Shown one piece after another: positions 26,201-38,246 of a DNA stretch of 64,000 nt (positions are counted from its first letter, which is position 1; each line of letters starts with the position of its first letter). Position numbers and translations under genes: made by a program. Origin of the DNA: Patiria pectinifera (taxonomy: Eukaryota > Echinodermata > Asteroidea > Valvatida > Asterinidae); NCBI GenBank assembly GCA_029964075.1, contig CM057140.1, positions 4,172,643-4,236,642 of the forward strand. The letters run 5' to 3'. The notes under the pieces were generated by a model. The model had not been told where the DNA came from. It searched no databases and saw only the letters and a list, made by a program, of their open reading frames with translations.

Positions 26201-27622
26201 CGGGGGATGAGGCTTAGCTAGTGGGGGAAGATCGGGTGGGGGGGGGGGTCGACACGAAACAGGCTGAGTGATGGAATCGAGTGTTGGTGATACCAAATAT
26301 TGATTATTGATAAAAAAAAAATTGTCATTTTGAACAGCATGTCATTCAACACACGAATGTGGATCAATATCAAATTTAAGGTCACTGAAATGTTGAACGT
26401 GTCTTCTTTTATTGATGACAGTTTACCAAAAAACACACCCCAACACTTTCATGCTAAAACACAAAATTAAACAATCTATTGTAATGTATGGGAGTGGTAA
26501 ATGTACATGTATAATGCGTAACTTCCAAATGTGAGAGATAATGTAATTTCATAAATCGCAAATGAAAAAATTCGGGAAGTTTAAAGCTCAACACAACAAA
26601 TGGGAAATTATTTCATCTATGCTATTAACTTGGCTTTTAATATCCATTCTTTAAAAGTACATCAATCACTGAATTATAATACAATGTCGTATAATGAAAC
26701 ACGATACCGTCAAAACAACCCCAAAATGGAAAAATCTAGTTATTTTTCGTGAGCAAATTCTTCTTTTTCATTCCAAAGGTAATTACGTCACGGAGCCACC
26801 CATGTTGTTTCGATTTTACACTTCAGTTGTCCTTGAGAAAATATTAATTTCATGACTGATTATGAAATTCGTCGATAGTTGCTTGCGTGGCTGTACTTAA
26901 TTTTCTACCCAAGTATGGTACAGAGCATGCAGAGGCGAGTTGTACACCGTGTAGCGCGTAAGCCGTTGTGTTATTGTTGCCTACGGGGGTCCTCCCCCTT
27001 AGGCGGGTTGATTACACGGCTTAGCCGGGCTCATCGAAGCGTTTCACGGTAGCCGCTAGCTGACGCGGCCCGCTGTGCGAGGCCGGTCGTCGGACTTATA
27101 ACACTTGCGCTATCACGCACACGGGGGGCTGTATAGCGCTCGCAAACCCGAGAGGTAGACTAGGAAAAGTAAGACAGACGGGGGCAGAAGGGGAGAGTAT
27201 CCTTGTGTCCTAAGCATAAAAAGCTGGCTAGGCTTAGCTTTTCTCCCTCGTCGATTCTTATCTTGGCCAGAATGTGAAGAAGATGGTTACAGTGTGATGG
27301 GGCTAGCGGGGATTGACGCACGTGTGAGCTGTTCCATCCCTTCGGCTTGCCTGCCTCACTCCATCAAGGCACGCATTCAACTAGTAGGTTGGATACGAGT
27401 GAGACACTGACATATCTTACTCATACACTCAACCTGTTTGTAATAAGTAATGCCGGAGAAAGTTCAATAGCAAAAGGTCAGATAAACTCGTAACACGAAA
27501 AAAAAGAAGGGTGCATTGTTTTTAACAATCAAGCTTACACCCTCGTAATACATTTATTGTTATTACGAAATCTACATTTTCCGGATAGCGCCTTGTTGTG
27601 TTTTACATATTTTGTAAGGAAC
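23241..27622. other. No gene recognised; mixed composition
   Basis: Four kilobases without a supported exon. Noted inside: a GC-rich self-complementary patch at about 23880-23925; CAA/CAAA repeats at about 25731-25757; a CTCF-like core CCGATAGAGGGCGCTG at 25406-25421; a G-run at about 26237-26248; a CpG-rich block at about 26930-27150 beginning with a hairpin of about 10 bp at 26980-27003 (arms CCTACGGGGG and CCCCCTTAGG). These could mark regulatory DNA, but no gene is attached to them here. Confidence 0.5.
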
Positions 27623-28099
27623 TAAGTAAAGTTTGTCACAAGCCAATGTGGCCCATCAGGCCGGCGTTTATCTCCTGTTTCCGTAGCATGAAACGACTCG
27701 AGGATATTTCTATTCCCCTTGATGAGATGCTAGTCCATCGCAGGTTACTCCCTGGCTAATGCCGGGGATCTACCCACTGTTCCCCAATACCGATGTTCCC
27801 CACTACCGATGTTCCCCCAAATCCTTAGGATTAGGGTTAGGATTAGGGGTTAGGGATAGGGTTAAGGTTTGGGTATATTGGTAGGGATTTCGGGGAACAT
27901 CGGTATTGGGGAACATCGGTATTTGGGAACATAGGTATGCACCCCTAATGCCGGTAGCGCATTTTATACTCCTGGGTAGAGAGAGCCAAGTTGGGATGAA
28001 GTAGCTTGCCCAAGGACACGATGGCCAAGCAGCTGGATTCGAACCCCCGGCCCTCTGATCATGAGTCACAAGCCCTAACTACTAGGCCACACTCCCCCA
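27623..28099 (-). mobile_element. tRNA-derived SINE, split by an insertion (SINE C)
   Basis: On the minus strand the head near 28095 has an A-box-like TGGCCTAGTAGTT, a tRNA-Met-like loop CTCATGA and an exact B box GGTTCGAATCC. A body with TCCTTGGGCAAG and CCAGGAGTATAAAATGCG follows, and a tail with GCGATGGACTAGCATCTCAT and GGAGATAAACGCCGGCC ends near 27623. The body is shared with the element at 49.76 kb. The SINE is interrupted at 27766-27944 by another element flanked by a duplicated CTAATGCCGG. Removing one duplicate restores a continuous SINE body, so the SINE is the older of the two. Confidence 0.82.
27766..27944. mobile_element. Fold-back element with telomere-like core
   Basis: A 179-bp insert lies between two copies of CTAATGCCGG (27756-27765 and 27945-27954), which looks like a 10-bp target-site duplication. 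Its arms are inverted. Two to three copies of TACCGATGTTCCCC on the left face two to three copies of GGGGAACATCGGTA on the right. The centre (about 27825-27871) is a decayed run of TTAGGG and TTAGGAT units, close to the animal telomere repeat. There is no coding capacity. Long arms with a 9-11-bp duplication recall Mutator-like or fold-back elements, but that assignment is an inference. Confidence 0.75.
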
Positions 28100-29429
28100 C
28101 GATTCTGTATAGTACAGCCACCTGTAAATGACAATTTTTAGACAGATGTATCAACAGTTGTTTGGATCTTGGTCAGTTCATAATAGTATTAAAAAATGCA
28201 TTAGCCTACACAAAACAACACAACAAGCCCAACATGTGCGTCTTGCTGCCGCGCCTTCCCGAGATGAATAGATCCCAACTTTCTCTACCTCCTGAATGGA
28301 CACTTTTCTAGTTCCTTATAATGAGTATCTCTCGTCAAAGGACTTCCCACTGACGTGAAGTTTTTTTCTTGTACCTGCCTGATCCTCTCGGCCCGGCCTT
28401 ATCGCTAAATGCACGTTGACCCAAATGCTGCCAAAATTAACAAGCTCTGAACCAAAAAAAGAGACCTTTACAGAACGCAAACGTCAGTGCATTTTGTCTG
28501 ATCGCAGGGGACAGAATGAATAATAATAATAACGCGGCAAAGTAGTGACAGTAGCGTGATATAATCAGACGACACGGTGCGCGAGAGAGGCGCGGTATTT
28601 TTGGGCGGGAAAAGAAAGAAAAAATGACAAGGCTTTTGTTCTCTCGTGCTCCCTTAGCGACGGTCTCGACAAAACGAGATTGTGCGATGTTTGGCGAGAT
28701 GGGCAGGGGGAGTGAATGGCGCTCCGTGGGGACTAAGGGTGGTCCATTCATTAGACAGTCCATTAGATTGATGACAAACTATAAAGTTTGCCTTCAATCC
28801 CGGGGACATTTTTGTAGATTGGGGGAGAGATTTCAAATGGAGGTTTTTGTATAGATGAGTCACTGGGGAGGTGTTAAAGGTCTAATGAATTCATTTGGGT
28901 CAAATAAAACTGAGCACTGAATACAAACTGTCGCTTTGAGGTGCCGCCACAACTTTTTCAAATCCTTGTCAATATCTCGATGGTCTTGATACAGGTAGCT
29001 TTTTTTCAACCTGGTTGGTGAGAGCACCAATACTCCTTGGAGAATGTTTTGACGAATATCAACTTTGCAAGTAATAAGAATCAATGTTTTAACCATGTAC
29101 GGCACAAAAATAACAGAGTTAAAACCATACAGAATATTTTGAAAATTGCAGCAACTGAAGATGTTACCGTTACAACTTTGGACAGTACAATTAAGAGAAT
29201 GCGTAGCCTAGATTTCTTCGATAAAAATTCACTCGATGAAAGATAGAACGATGACAAGCAAAGGATTTTTGTGAGTGCAAGTTGTATGTTGTCTTTGTTA
29301 TTGGTAAACGAGAAAGATAAGTCTTTATTCAGTAGACAACAAAGGTAGTGCTCGACCGTAATTAGAGCCACTTGTCATAATTATTGATCGGAACAAAGCC
29401 CCGATAACGAAACGGATTACTTTTTTTAT
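28100..29429. other. No gene recognised
   Basis: No supported exon. The stretch 28560-28860 contains several overlapping frames on both strands without recognisable domains. Confidence 0.5.
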
Positions 29430-29574
29430 GGACCCTAGGCGTGGCAGCATTCTTAGAGGGCAATGCCTTTGTTTTGCTGGGATATGCATGAGCGAACATT
29501 TTGTGCATTCAGTTTCACTGGATTCAAATGACAAAAGATGTGCTCTCAGATGGCCGCTATGTGCACAAGGTCTA
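29430..29574. mobile_element. Small MITE with CCATCTT ends, copy 2
   Basis: Same layout and orientation as the copy at 23.1 kb. The left end has GGCGTGGCAGCATTCTTAGA and GGGCAATGCC, the interior has TTGCTGGGATATGCATGAGC and GGATTCAAATGACAAAAGAT, and the right end is the inverted counterpart (GATGGCCGCTATGTGCACAA). Both ends are more diverged than in the other copies, so this is likely an older insertion. Confidence 0.72.
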
Positions 29575-32017
29575 TTCCAGATGCTTTACTTTATAGACCT
29601 CAATAGGTTCCCCATTGGATGTACTTGTACTTTTTTCCTTTACTACGTTTCTGATCCGGAGAAGGCACTTTGTTCGCGGGCAACATCACGGCGCAAAGCT
29701 TCTTAGCGGTCCCCACAATATACATCTCCCTTTGTAAGCCACTCTTAAGACGCCTGGCTCTCCACTGCGCATGCCCCGTTCCTTAACCCCAGCAAGGGGC
29801 TTAAGATGAGGCAGATTGAGACGCGATAACAGGACAAAGATGTGACATCTTGGATGGTTCAAGGACTACAGAAGTCTCTCTCTCTCTCTTTAGAAGGGGC
29901 TCCCCTGTCGGATATTGGTTGAGATGGATCCGTGCCCTTGACTTTGTCCCTGGTGCGTCCCTCACCATCTTTTCTTCTTCTTCATCAGTCTAAAGCCTGA
30001 ACATGAGGACCGCGTGTACCCGGTTTTTCTTGTGAGAGATCCCACATCCCTGATATTGATCAGCTGCACTTGCACAGCTCATAGGAGCGGGATAGCATTA
30101 CGGTTGGGCCATCAATACATGACGACAAGAAGATGCCATCGATTGCTCCCACACCTCCGAGACGCACAAAACCTACCAAGGGGGACAACATCAACTATCA
30201 TGTGAGCTGGCGACATCAAGCTAAACCAGGATTAAAAGTACATTATCCCAGAGAAGCCGGTCTGAGGCAGCATTTTATAAACGCTCCATTTGAGGATTCT
30301 TCATTATGGATCGCGATGCGCAAATAAGCCGCTTCCTCTAAATTAAAAGCTTCTTTTAACTTTGAAAGGTATTAGGCTGCCTTAGAATGGCGTAGCGATG
30401 CTCCCAGTGACATGTTGCTTCCCTTGTGAAATCCAATCTTTAAATAATTACTCCTTTGAGCCCTTATTAAAATAAGTTGATGTTCTATGACATTTTTAGA
30501 CAGACAGTAAGTTCAGATGACAAAACATCTATGTGCCAATATGACTATCCACCTGTTAAAAGTTAAATCATATGTTGAATCGACCAAACAAGTTTTAAAA
30601 CATCATAAAGGTGCAACCAGGATACACGTCATATGAGAACGTGATTTATTATTAGAGACTTTGCGACCAGAAAAGTTTCAAAACAGTTTGTTTGCCAAAT
30701 GTAATACAACTCTTTGGGGTTTCCTTGTTTGAAATTGATGATGATATTGTTTTACCTCTCACGTGTTGACTAATCATACCTAGACGGTTCCATTTATCTT
30801 ACCGTCTGATTGGCCAATTAAGTTGTATCAAATTCCACACACGACATTTGTTTTAATACCACTTTGGTGAAGCTGGTACGATGTATGTATAAGCGAAGCC
30901 AGTGGTCTTTCAATTACGATGATTGCCTTCAAGTGACACGGATCCACCCAAGATCTGATTATTAAGAGTGGTGTATCGGTTGCACTGATCCCACAGCAAT
31001 GGGACCCTGGCGACCTGAGATGGCGGCCGGGGATTGGTCGGTTTGCGCGTGACCCCCCAGAAGCGATGTCATCCTCGTCCGAGTTGATTGAAACTGGATC
31101 TGTTCTGGTCTAATCGCTCGATGGGTGAACGAGGTTAATGATAGGGGATTCTCTCGTTAACATCAGAAGTTTGTGATGGTGTTGTGACAAGGGAGAAAGG
31201 AAGAAGCCCAAGAAAGGGTTATTGGCCTCTAAATGGAAAGAAAAGGGAAAAGAGATAAAGCTGATATAGAACTTAGAAGTGCGCTATATAGAAAGCCTAG
31301 TTTGATATTATTTGATAGTTAGTTGTACGGTATATACTTCTGGGGTATGATAACAACAACATTTTTGTTGTCGACTTGTTAAAAACGGACTTTACATTTT
31401 CAATATTTTTCAGTTTGATTTTTCAAATGAATTAGAAAATCAGTTAAAATTTCAATCATTGAAGCTGAAATTTTAGTATCAAATGTTTTTTAAAGTGTTT
31501 GTCCAAATTTTTTTCTGTGCGTAAGCACGGACGATGCAAAGCAACATGCAACGTCGTCTCGTCGAGCATGCAACATACATATCTCCACCATCGTGATATT
31601 ATGATTAATTATATGTGCCAGACACCGTAATAATTGTTCCTTTCAACCATTTTTTGTGCCCTACAGAGATGTTGGCGACCCACATCCATGGTAGGCCCAG
31701 GTCCGGTTACCAGCCTAAATGCCTTGGTTCAATGCTGAGCTTCGGGTTACCGGTGCTTGGGGCTAGACCGGGACGCGACGCGCGCGACGACGGTGCACCG
31801 TTGGATGAGAATTTGTGGAGGTTTGCTGCTGGGAGCTAGCGAAGAGCGCGGTCAACATGGGATTAATAGGTGTCTGTCTGCGCTGCTCTGGATGGTGTCG
31901 GAGCGAGCAGCATCAAGCAGAGAGTAAACTGGCACAGGAAAGCCGAGTATGCATCCACGAGTGGGATCAAACTTTCGCGGTGACATGTGCAGAGTTATTC
32001 CCCGTGCCGAGCTTGAC
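29575..32017. other. No gene recognised
   Basis: No supported exon. A CT-dinucleotide tract lies at about 29876-29891. The CpG-bearing segments 30960-31090 and 31680-31860 lack simple repeats. In the latter a CCTACAG that could act as a splice acceptor (near 31660) precedes an open frame to 31839 with no domain I know, so I do not call it. Confidence 0.45.
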
Positions 32018-32221
32018 TTAAAGGCACATACCACTTCCCAAGACTATACTTCTCAACCGCGCATGTGCGCGCATGCTCGGCTCGGCTCTGTGCAAACCCA
32101 GCACAGGACAACTATATAGGCCACCGCATCATGTAATGTTCAATTCACCAGTTTTTAAACTGATGCAATCATTTAGAAGAGTTTGAAAACGGTTTCTTTA
32201 AATACTTTGATGCACCTTTAA
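32018..32221. mobile_element. Small TTAA-bounded element
   Basis: The 204-bp segment starts TTAAAGGCACAT and ends in the reverse complement of TTAAAGGTGCAT, with TTAA at both borders. Inside near the left end is the self-complementary-looking GCGCATGTGCGCGCATGC (about 32059-32076). The short ends resemble those of the 523-bp family, but the interior does not. No frame of note. With only one copy and short ends, the call is tentative. Confidence 0.5.
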
Positions 32222-33454
32222 AATAACTTTGTGATTGTATTTACACCAATATTGGAATGTTACACTGACACGTAAGGTCATATGATTATGAAGTTATCAC
32301 CATACACGTCAATGTGCTACTGATCTACCAGGTCGCAAAAACAATTTTCACTCCTGCAGTATTTTCTTAACACCGCTGGTGTAATGCATACGCTATAACA
32401 GCAACACAGCATCAACAAATGGTGTTGATATTACACCATTGTCACACTTGAATGTTCAGGAAACAACTCGTTGGATGCGTGGAAAGTCACAGTACGCTGA
32501 GTTCGTATTATTGTAACCCATACAAATGTTTGAGAATTGCTGCTGGGGTATGTAAGCGAACAAGGGAACGTCTTCAATTGCACTGTGCATCGTTTGTCTC
32601 ATGCGCAGTTGAGGTATTGTGACGTTTATTTTGAAACCGCTGTTCTCAGTAACAGTGCAATAACGAAATGTCCCCAGAAGTGTTAACTGTAAAAAAAAAC
32701 AAGTTCAACAATGTTATTCTACTAAACAATTAGTATAAAATTGCCTGAGCTGTTTGTTGATTCGAGTAAACTTCAACCACTTTTTGAGAAGAAATTGCAA
32801 TTAAAGTTTAGGAAGTTGATATTATGAACAACGTTCTGTATGTAAGGAATTCAGTAATACTTGTTCATTGTTTTCAGGGAGTTACGTTCAATTATTGGCA
32901 TACAGAGGTTGTGTAAACTAAGAAGTTAATTCACACAAAAACTATGACCTTGATAGCAAGAAAGTATGACGATTACCAAAAGTAACAAACATTTCGGTGG
33001 TATAAAATTAATAACATACATGAAAGAAACACATTAGACTCATGTGTTCTGTCCATGAGTGTAAATTAAGAGGCGGGAAAAACTGGGCTAGCGGTACATC
33101 GTAAATCGTCCATTAAGTATCACAAATCCACTTCTCTGTTGCAAGAATATTGATACCTCAGATTTCCTACTTGCCAGGACATACCTCATTGACATGTGAT
33201 CGAAGTGCCAAGTGCTCGTCCATGATAATTCTGGTGCACGGCAAAAGCGAGCATCGTCATGGCTGGAGCAGAGCGGGAGGCTTTGGCACGTAAAGCCGGC
33301 GCTCCCAATGGGTGGTAATGCAACACCCGACCCGGCCGGCCAATGCACGAACAAACACCTGCCTCCAGTAATGTGATGCCCAATAGTCCAGTTTTTCCCC
33401 TCCCTGCCCCCCCCCCGAAAAAAACACAACCAAGAATGATTCTTTTTAAGCAGC
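32222..33454. other. No gene recognised
   Basis: AT-rich and without supported features. The 142-codon minus-strand frame at 33088-33516 has no recognisable domain and crosses a C-run (about 33406-33417) and the start of a duplicated segment, so it is treated as chance. Confidence 0.5.
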
Positions 33455-33756
33455 AACGAAATTGGCATGGCAACAATTACAGGTAGGTCTGTGTTTTCTT
33501 CGTTTTCAAAACCCAAATTTTGAGTTTAACTTAAAACCAGATAATACTATTAAAATGTTGTTGACGTCATCAATTATATGCATAGCCTAATGACGTCATG
33601 TATCCTTCAAATTATAATATATCACTTTCAACGAAACTGGCATGGCAGCAATTACAGGTAGGCCTGTGTTTTCTTCGCTTTCAACCTCAAATTTTGAGTT
33701 ATTTGCATAGCTTAATGTCTTAATGACGTCGGGTATCATGCAAATTATAATATATT
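33455..33756 (+). repeat. Local tandem duplication (about 175 bp, second copy shortened)
   Basis: Copy 1 is at 33455-33629 and copy 2 at 33630-33756. Both begin AACGAAAYTGGCATGGCARC, share AATTACAGGTAGGYCTGTGT and end with CAAATTATAATATAT. Copy 2 lacks about 42 bases from the middle. Copy 1 carries two CRE palindromes TGACGTCA at 33562-33569 and 33591-33598. In copy 2 one is lost with the deletion and the other is altered to TGACGTCG. The similarity of the shared parts suggests a fairly recent event. Confidence 0.88.
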
Positions 33757-35072
33757 GAAATTAGGTCATCCTTGTCATCTTCGTACAAAACTTTTATATA
33801 ATTCAGATTTTAAGATGATAAGGATACAATACATAATTCATCACCAATGTGACAGTCCACTTCTCTGAAAAGTACTATTTCTGGAAGTAGACATGACTGC
33901 AATGTATATGAACTGCAGGTGAATTCTCGGAGCCTAGCCATAAGGATTTTACAATGACTCGATAACGTGTGTGCATGATAAGCATTTGTAATACGATATG
34001 TTTTTCAGAAATCAATAAATGGAAGTTTGACTACATAAATGTCTCCGCAAAATGTCTCGTTTTCATTCAACCTGACTGTAATTGCAAAATAAGTTAGGCA
34101 TATTGCAGACATTTTGCGTATCCAATCACTGGACGTTTTGTTTTTACATCGACATGCATGAAAAAAAAAGAGTACGAACCATGGAGTTTGTCACGATACT
34201 AGCCTAGAGCTGCACATAGTTGACTACACATTTTCAATGTACGTCTGTGCTTCTATAATGTACTGCCAAACACAAAATAATAGTACAAGTCTGATATTCC
34301 AAGATTTGTATCAAGTGCATGCATTTGGTATTGAGAGGGGGGAATTCTGTTGCGCCTCATCCGTGTTACAGGGCCTGTCGTGGCAGAATCCTCCCTTCAT
34401 ATTGGCTCAGTTCAAGCCAGGGAACTGCTGACACGTGAAGAGACGAAATTGACAAATTTGCCGTGAAGGCCTCTCCTACCCCTCGCCCACCCTGATATCT
34501 CCAACATCTTCCCCGTGTCCTTCCAGGCTTTGTTCTGCCTGGGTTGGCCCGGGCTGTTGGCGCTTGAGCTTGGAAAACCAAATGCTGGCACGTCTTGTCC
34601 ATGCGCGCAACTCGCGTCATTCTCTCATGCAGGCTACGGCTTACAGTGACAAGTGTTTTTCCAAGATGTCAGATTTGGGAAACATGTTTCGCGGAGCAGT
34701 GGGCTGAGAGGTATTTTTTGACTGTGTGACGATAGTAAGCGAGCACGTTCACCCTTAGCAGTCACATAGTGTAAATATGCAAACAGCTGTACAAGATACT
34801 ATTATATTATACAGAAACTGTAATATGTTATAAAATGTATACATCAGTATTAACGAACTCTGTATGAAGTGCTAAAACAGAATGATTTAGGCCCACATAC
34901 AATTGCTTCTTATAAGTAAACATGAAATGTATATCCTGAAATGTACAATTCCATCGCGTTGGCTCTAAAAGCAATGCAAGGTATCTTGAAGAAGACATAT
35001 TTTAGATCAGCGTGTACTTATGGTCACAATTTGAGACAACCACCTGACAATCAGAAAGTTCGGTTCTCCAAT
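33757..35072. other. No gene recognised
   Basis: No supported exon or RNA gene. Confidence 0.5.
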
Positions 35073-35084
35073 TGCGCGTGCGCA
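35073..35084 (-). promoter_or_regulatory. NRF1-type site
   Basis: The plus strand TGCGCGTGCGCA reads TGCGCACGCGCA on the minus strand, an exact fit to YGCGCAYGCGCR, the consensus of nuclear respiratory factor 1. This factor usually binds in CpG-type promoters. No gene is recognisable next to it, so a function is only a possibility. Confidence 0.3.
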
Positions 35085-35266
35085 TTATATGAAACTCGTA
35101 GGCGTTACTAAGACAATTGATGAAATGTCTCGCTCGAGTCTCACTGAGTGTTAGAGTATGCTTCATAGTTCAATGTATCTGCAATGTGAATTTTGATTTT
35201 CCTTTTGCCTGCCCCATAGACTCGCGTACATCTGCTTTTTCTACCCCGAATTGGTCATCGTCAACT

Positions 35267-35344
35267 CTGTGCACATGCGCAATTGGAATACCGAGTTTGC
35301 TCTTGCTGTGCACATGCGCAGTATGAATACCGAATTTGCTGCAA
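35267..35344 (+). repeat. 39-bp tandem duplicate with GCACATGCGCA
   Basis: Two consecutive units (35267-35305 and 35306-35344) each begin CTGTGCACATGCGCA and continue GAATACCGARTTTGCT. They differ at only a few positions. Each carries an NRF1 half-site-like CATGCGCA, which may connect them to the nearby site at 35073. The period is divisible by 3, so a minus-strand frame shows a repeated peptide (AHVHSKSK); I see no sign that it is translated. Confidence 0.8.
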
Positions 35345-38246
35345 TTCCCTGAACTCCTCTGCGGATGCACTTTTGAACCTCTGGTGTTAAAAAAAGAGGT
35401 ACAAAACCCAATGCTAAAAGAAAAGCTACCACCGGTTGGAGGGTGTAGATTTATACCGTTCGTTGAGAGATGTCAAAGGCACTATTGGCGCCCTTCTCTA
35501 TCTGCGAGTGTCTACGACGCTTGAGTAACTATGATGAGATTTACATGAATACAAAGGCTCATTTCACCTGCTTTGCATTCATAGCTTTCTTACTTGATTG
35601 CTGGCTGTACGCCATGCATCTGAGCCCGCTTGGATGCACCCATCCTTCCCCACACATTATCTCCAGTTATCATCTACCATCAAGATGTACCATTCATATC
35701 ACGGCTTAGCGATGCTGTCTACTACACAGCCTTCGCCAAATCCTGCACGGTCGAGCTCAAATGATGATATTTTTTTATTAGAGAAGGAAGAGGAGAAAAA
35801 AATAATCTCCCCTGAAGAAATGATTCAGAGATGATGAGTGGAAGGGCGGAAGACACCAGACATACATGTATAAACACAAAGCCAGACAGCAAAAGAGCGA
35901 GATAAAAATACAGACAACTCAAAAACTGAGCTCAAAGGGCCACTGCCCTGATAGCTGCCAATCAAAGTTTAAGTATTTATCACCCCCACCTCTTCTCAAA
36001 GGCTTCTGTTGGTAGGAAAAGAAGTTCTCACTAAATACTCTTCGTTTCTTCCAGATGATATCTCTGTAGGTGTTGTTTCTACTGCACGAATCACCGGGTC
36101 TTACTGTAGAGCACTCTCTGGTACAAAAGAATCGCCCGAGCCACATTGTAGTCGCTACGGCAAAACACATCGATAGTCCTAGAAGAGATTTAAATTCACC
36201 GTTATTTTTTTTCAGTCATTATCCGGGCTAGTTGTTGCAGTTGCACTCAGTTGACCCTATACATGCCTAGTCAACTTTGTCTGTTCTTCAGTCAATTTGG
36301 ATCACAAGATTGTGACTAATAAGCACACAGGGGAGATCAAATCAACACGACAGACAGACATCCCGACGGATGGACAACCAATGAGATAGACAGCTAGCCA
36401 CTACATGCCAGCAAAACCCCATCGGCAATAAAGATACAGAACAGTCGACAGAAAAAAAGCAAGACACAAATCTTAGTCGAGTAAAGTGGCATTTATAAAC
36501 ACGACAAAAACCCTCACGCATCTTGCTCATTTTTTTGTCTCTTTCTGTTTTCACATGTTTTCATTTTTTTGAGCGGGGGAGAGTTCGTCAAGTACTGCCG
36601 GACTGGAAGCACGCGGTGTCATGCGAGTTGGCAGGCCGGACCTTGCTAGGGGGCAGTACGGAAGCTAGACGGGTCTATGGACCGTGGAGGGGCAAACTCA
36701 CGTCAATCCGCATTGATTTGGGCCCAAGGGGGTGTAGAGAGGTGCACGGCAAACCATCATGGCAGTTCAAGGGGGCCAGTGCGGGGGAGATGGGGGTGGG
36801 CACAGTGAGGCATGACCCGTAGTGGATGGATAGAGGATGACAATCTTCTTGCTGAGAATAACTTGGTTGTCATGTTCATCATGACCGAATTTATTCACCT
36901 GACAGAGTTGTACGATCTAATGACGCGCATAAATCGCACAAGATGCACTGTAAACCCGTTCAGAAAATCATTGTTCTATGGTACATCGTGGTACATTCAG
37001 CAACATCAAATCTTGGCCTTACGTGGTCAACTGCAAACATAATTTAGACCAAAGGCAGCAACAAACACAATTTGAAATGTGAAATACTCTGAGAAGAACA
37101 GCTTCTGTATAAAACTGCAGCACTGGCCGTCTGGTTCCCTGACGACTGCAGATTCAAGTTCATGACTCCCATACCAGGATAGTTGTTTCAAGGCTGTACC
37201 ATAAAACACGCTACGGCAATGGTACTTTATACAGATCACGTGTAATTCTGTTAATCCAATCGAATGTTATTTTCTAACTGAATCAATGAGTGATTAACTA
37301 TTCCGAAAGATACATTAAAAAAAAAGAAAGATGTGAAACAATAAATACTAAGTAATAGCTATCAAATGGCTGACATATCACTGCTGCAATCCACCTTTGA
37401 TGTTGCTTACTTGGCTGCTACACACGATAGACTATCCTACCTACCTAGGACCTCTCCTTACTGATCGCTCTCATCCTAATCTACTCCACAGGGGGATCGC
37501 GATTGATTCTTCCCGTCTGCCTAGCTAAACCCTCTGCCTACTAATCCTGACCCCCCTACACCAGATAATTATCTCGGCTCTCCCCAACAGGCTTTTACTG
37601 ATCTAAACCATCTTCTTTCCCCCTTCCAACATGGCAGGGGTCTGTGCTAAGCGATAGGGGCTTGCCTATACTGTGACAGTTGCTCCTGGGAAGGGGGGGG
37701 GGGACTGGAGATTGCCAGGAGACTGTTTGGTTTCAATCAGACGGAGATGCGATTTTAGAGGGGTTCTGGTTGAGCATTTGTACAGCCGTTGTCATGTTTG
37801 TCTTTAATTAGGCTGTTTTGGGAGGACACAGGTGACGGTAGGGTTGGTTATTGTGATGATGGTGGCAATGTGGGTTCAGAGGTGGGGTTGATGAGGATGT
37901 TGGTGGGGAGTGGTGATAATGGCTACGACATTGACAGTTACATGAGTACGCCATCAATGATAATTAAGAATAAACAGACATTAAAGACATTATAAGAACA
38001 ATAAGTTTGACGACGATAGTGACCATGCTCATATCCTATATCCTAAATTCACAAAATGCTGCCGAAAACCTAATCACACATAAGTTGAACTCTGAACACC
38101 TCATAATTAAGCGTTTATTTGTTTTCAGCGATTATGGAGCGATAAAGTTTTTTTTTCTAACATCGGCCCAGTCTCCACCTTCGGATTCATCCCTGGCTCA
38201 AGAATAATTCAGAGACCTTTAATTCTTAATCAAAATTGAAATACTC
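35345..38246. other. No gene recognised
   Basis: No supported exon. The region 36590-36830 is G-rich with a frame of no recognisable domain. A run of G lies near 37686-37696. A GTCTGGTTCCCTGAC motif at 37129-37143 matches an internal motif of the TTAA family, but nothing else of that family surrounds it. Confidence 0.5.

Noticed and set aside
33088-33516. 142-codon minus-strand frame
   Set aside because: No recognisable domain, crosses a homopolymer C-run and a recently duplicated segment.
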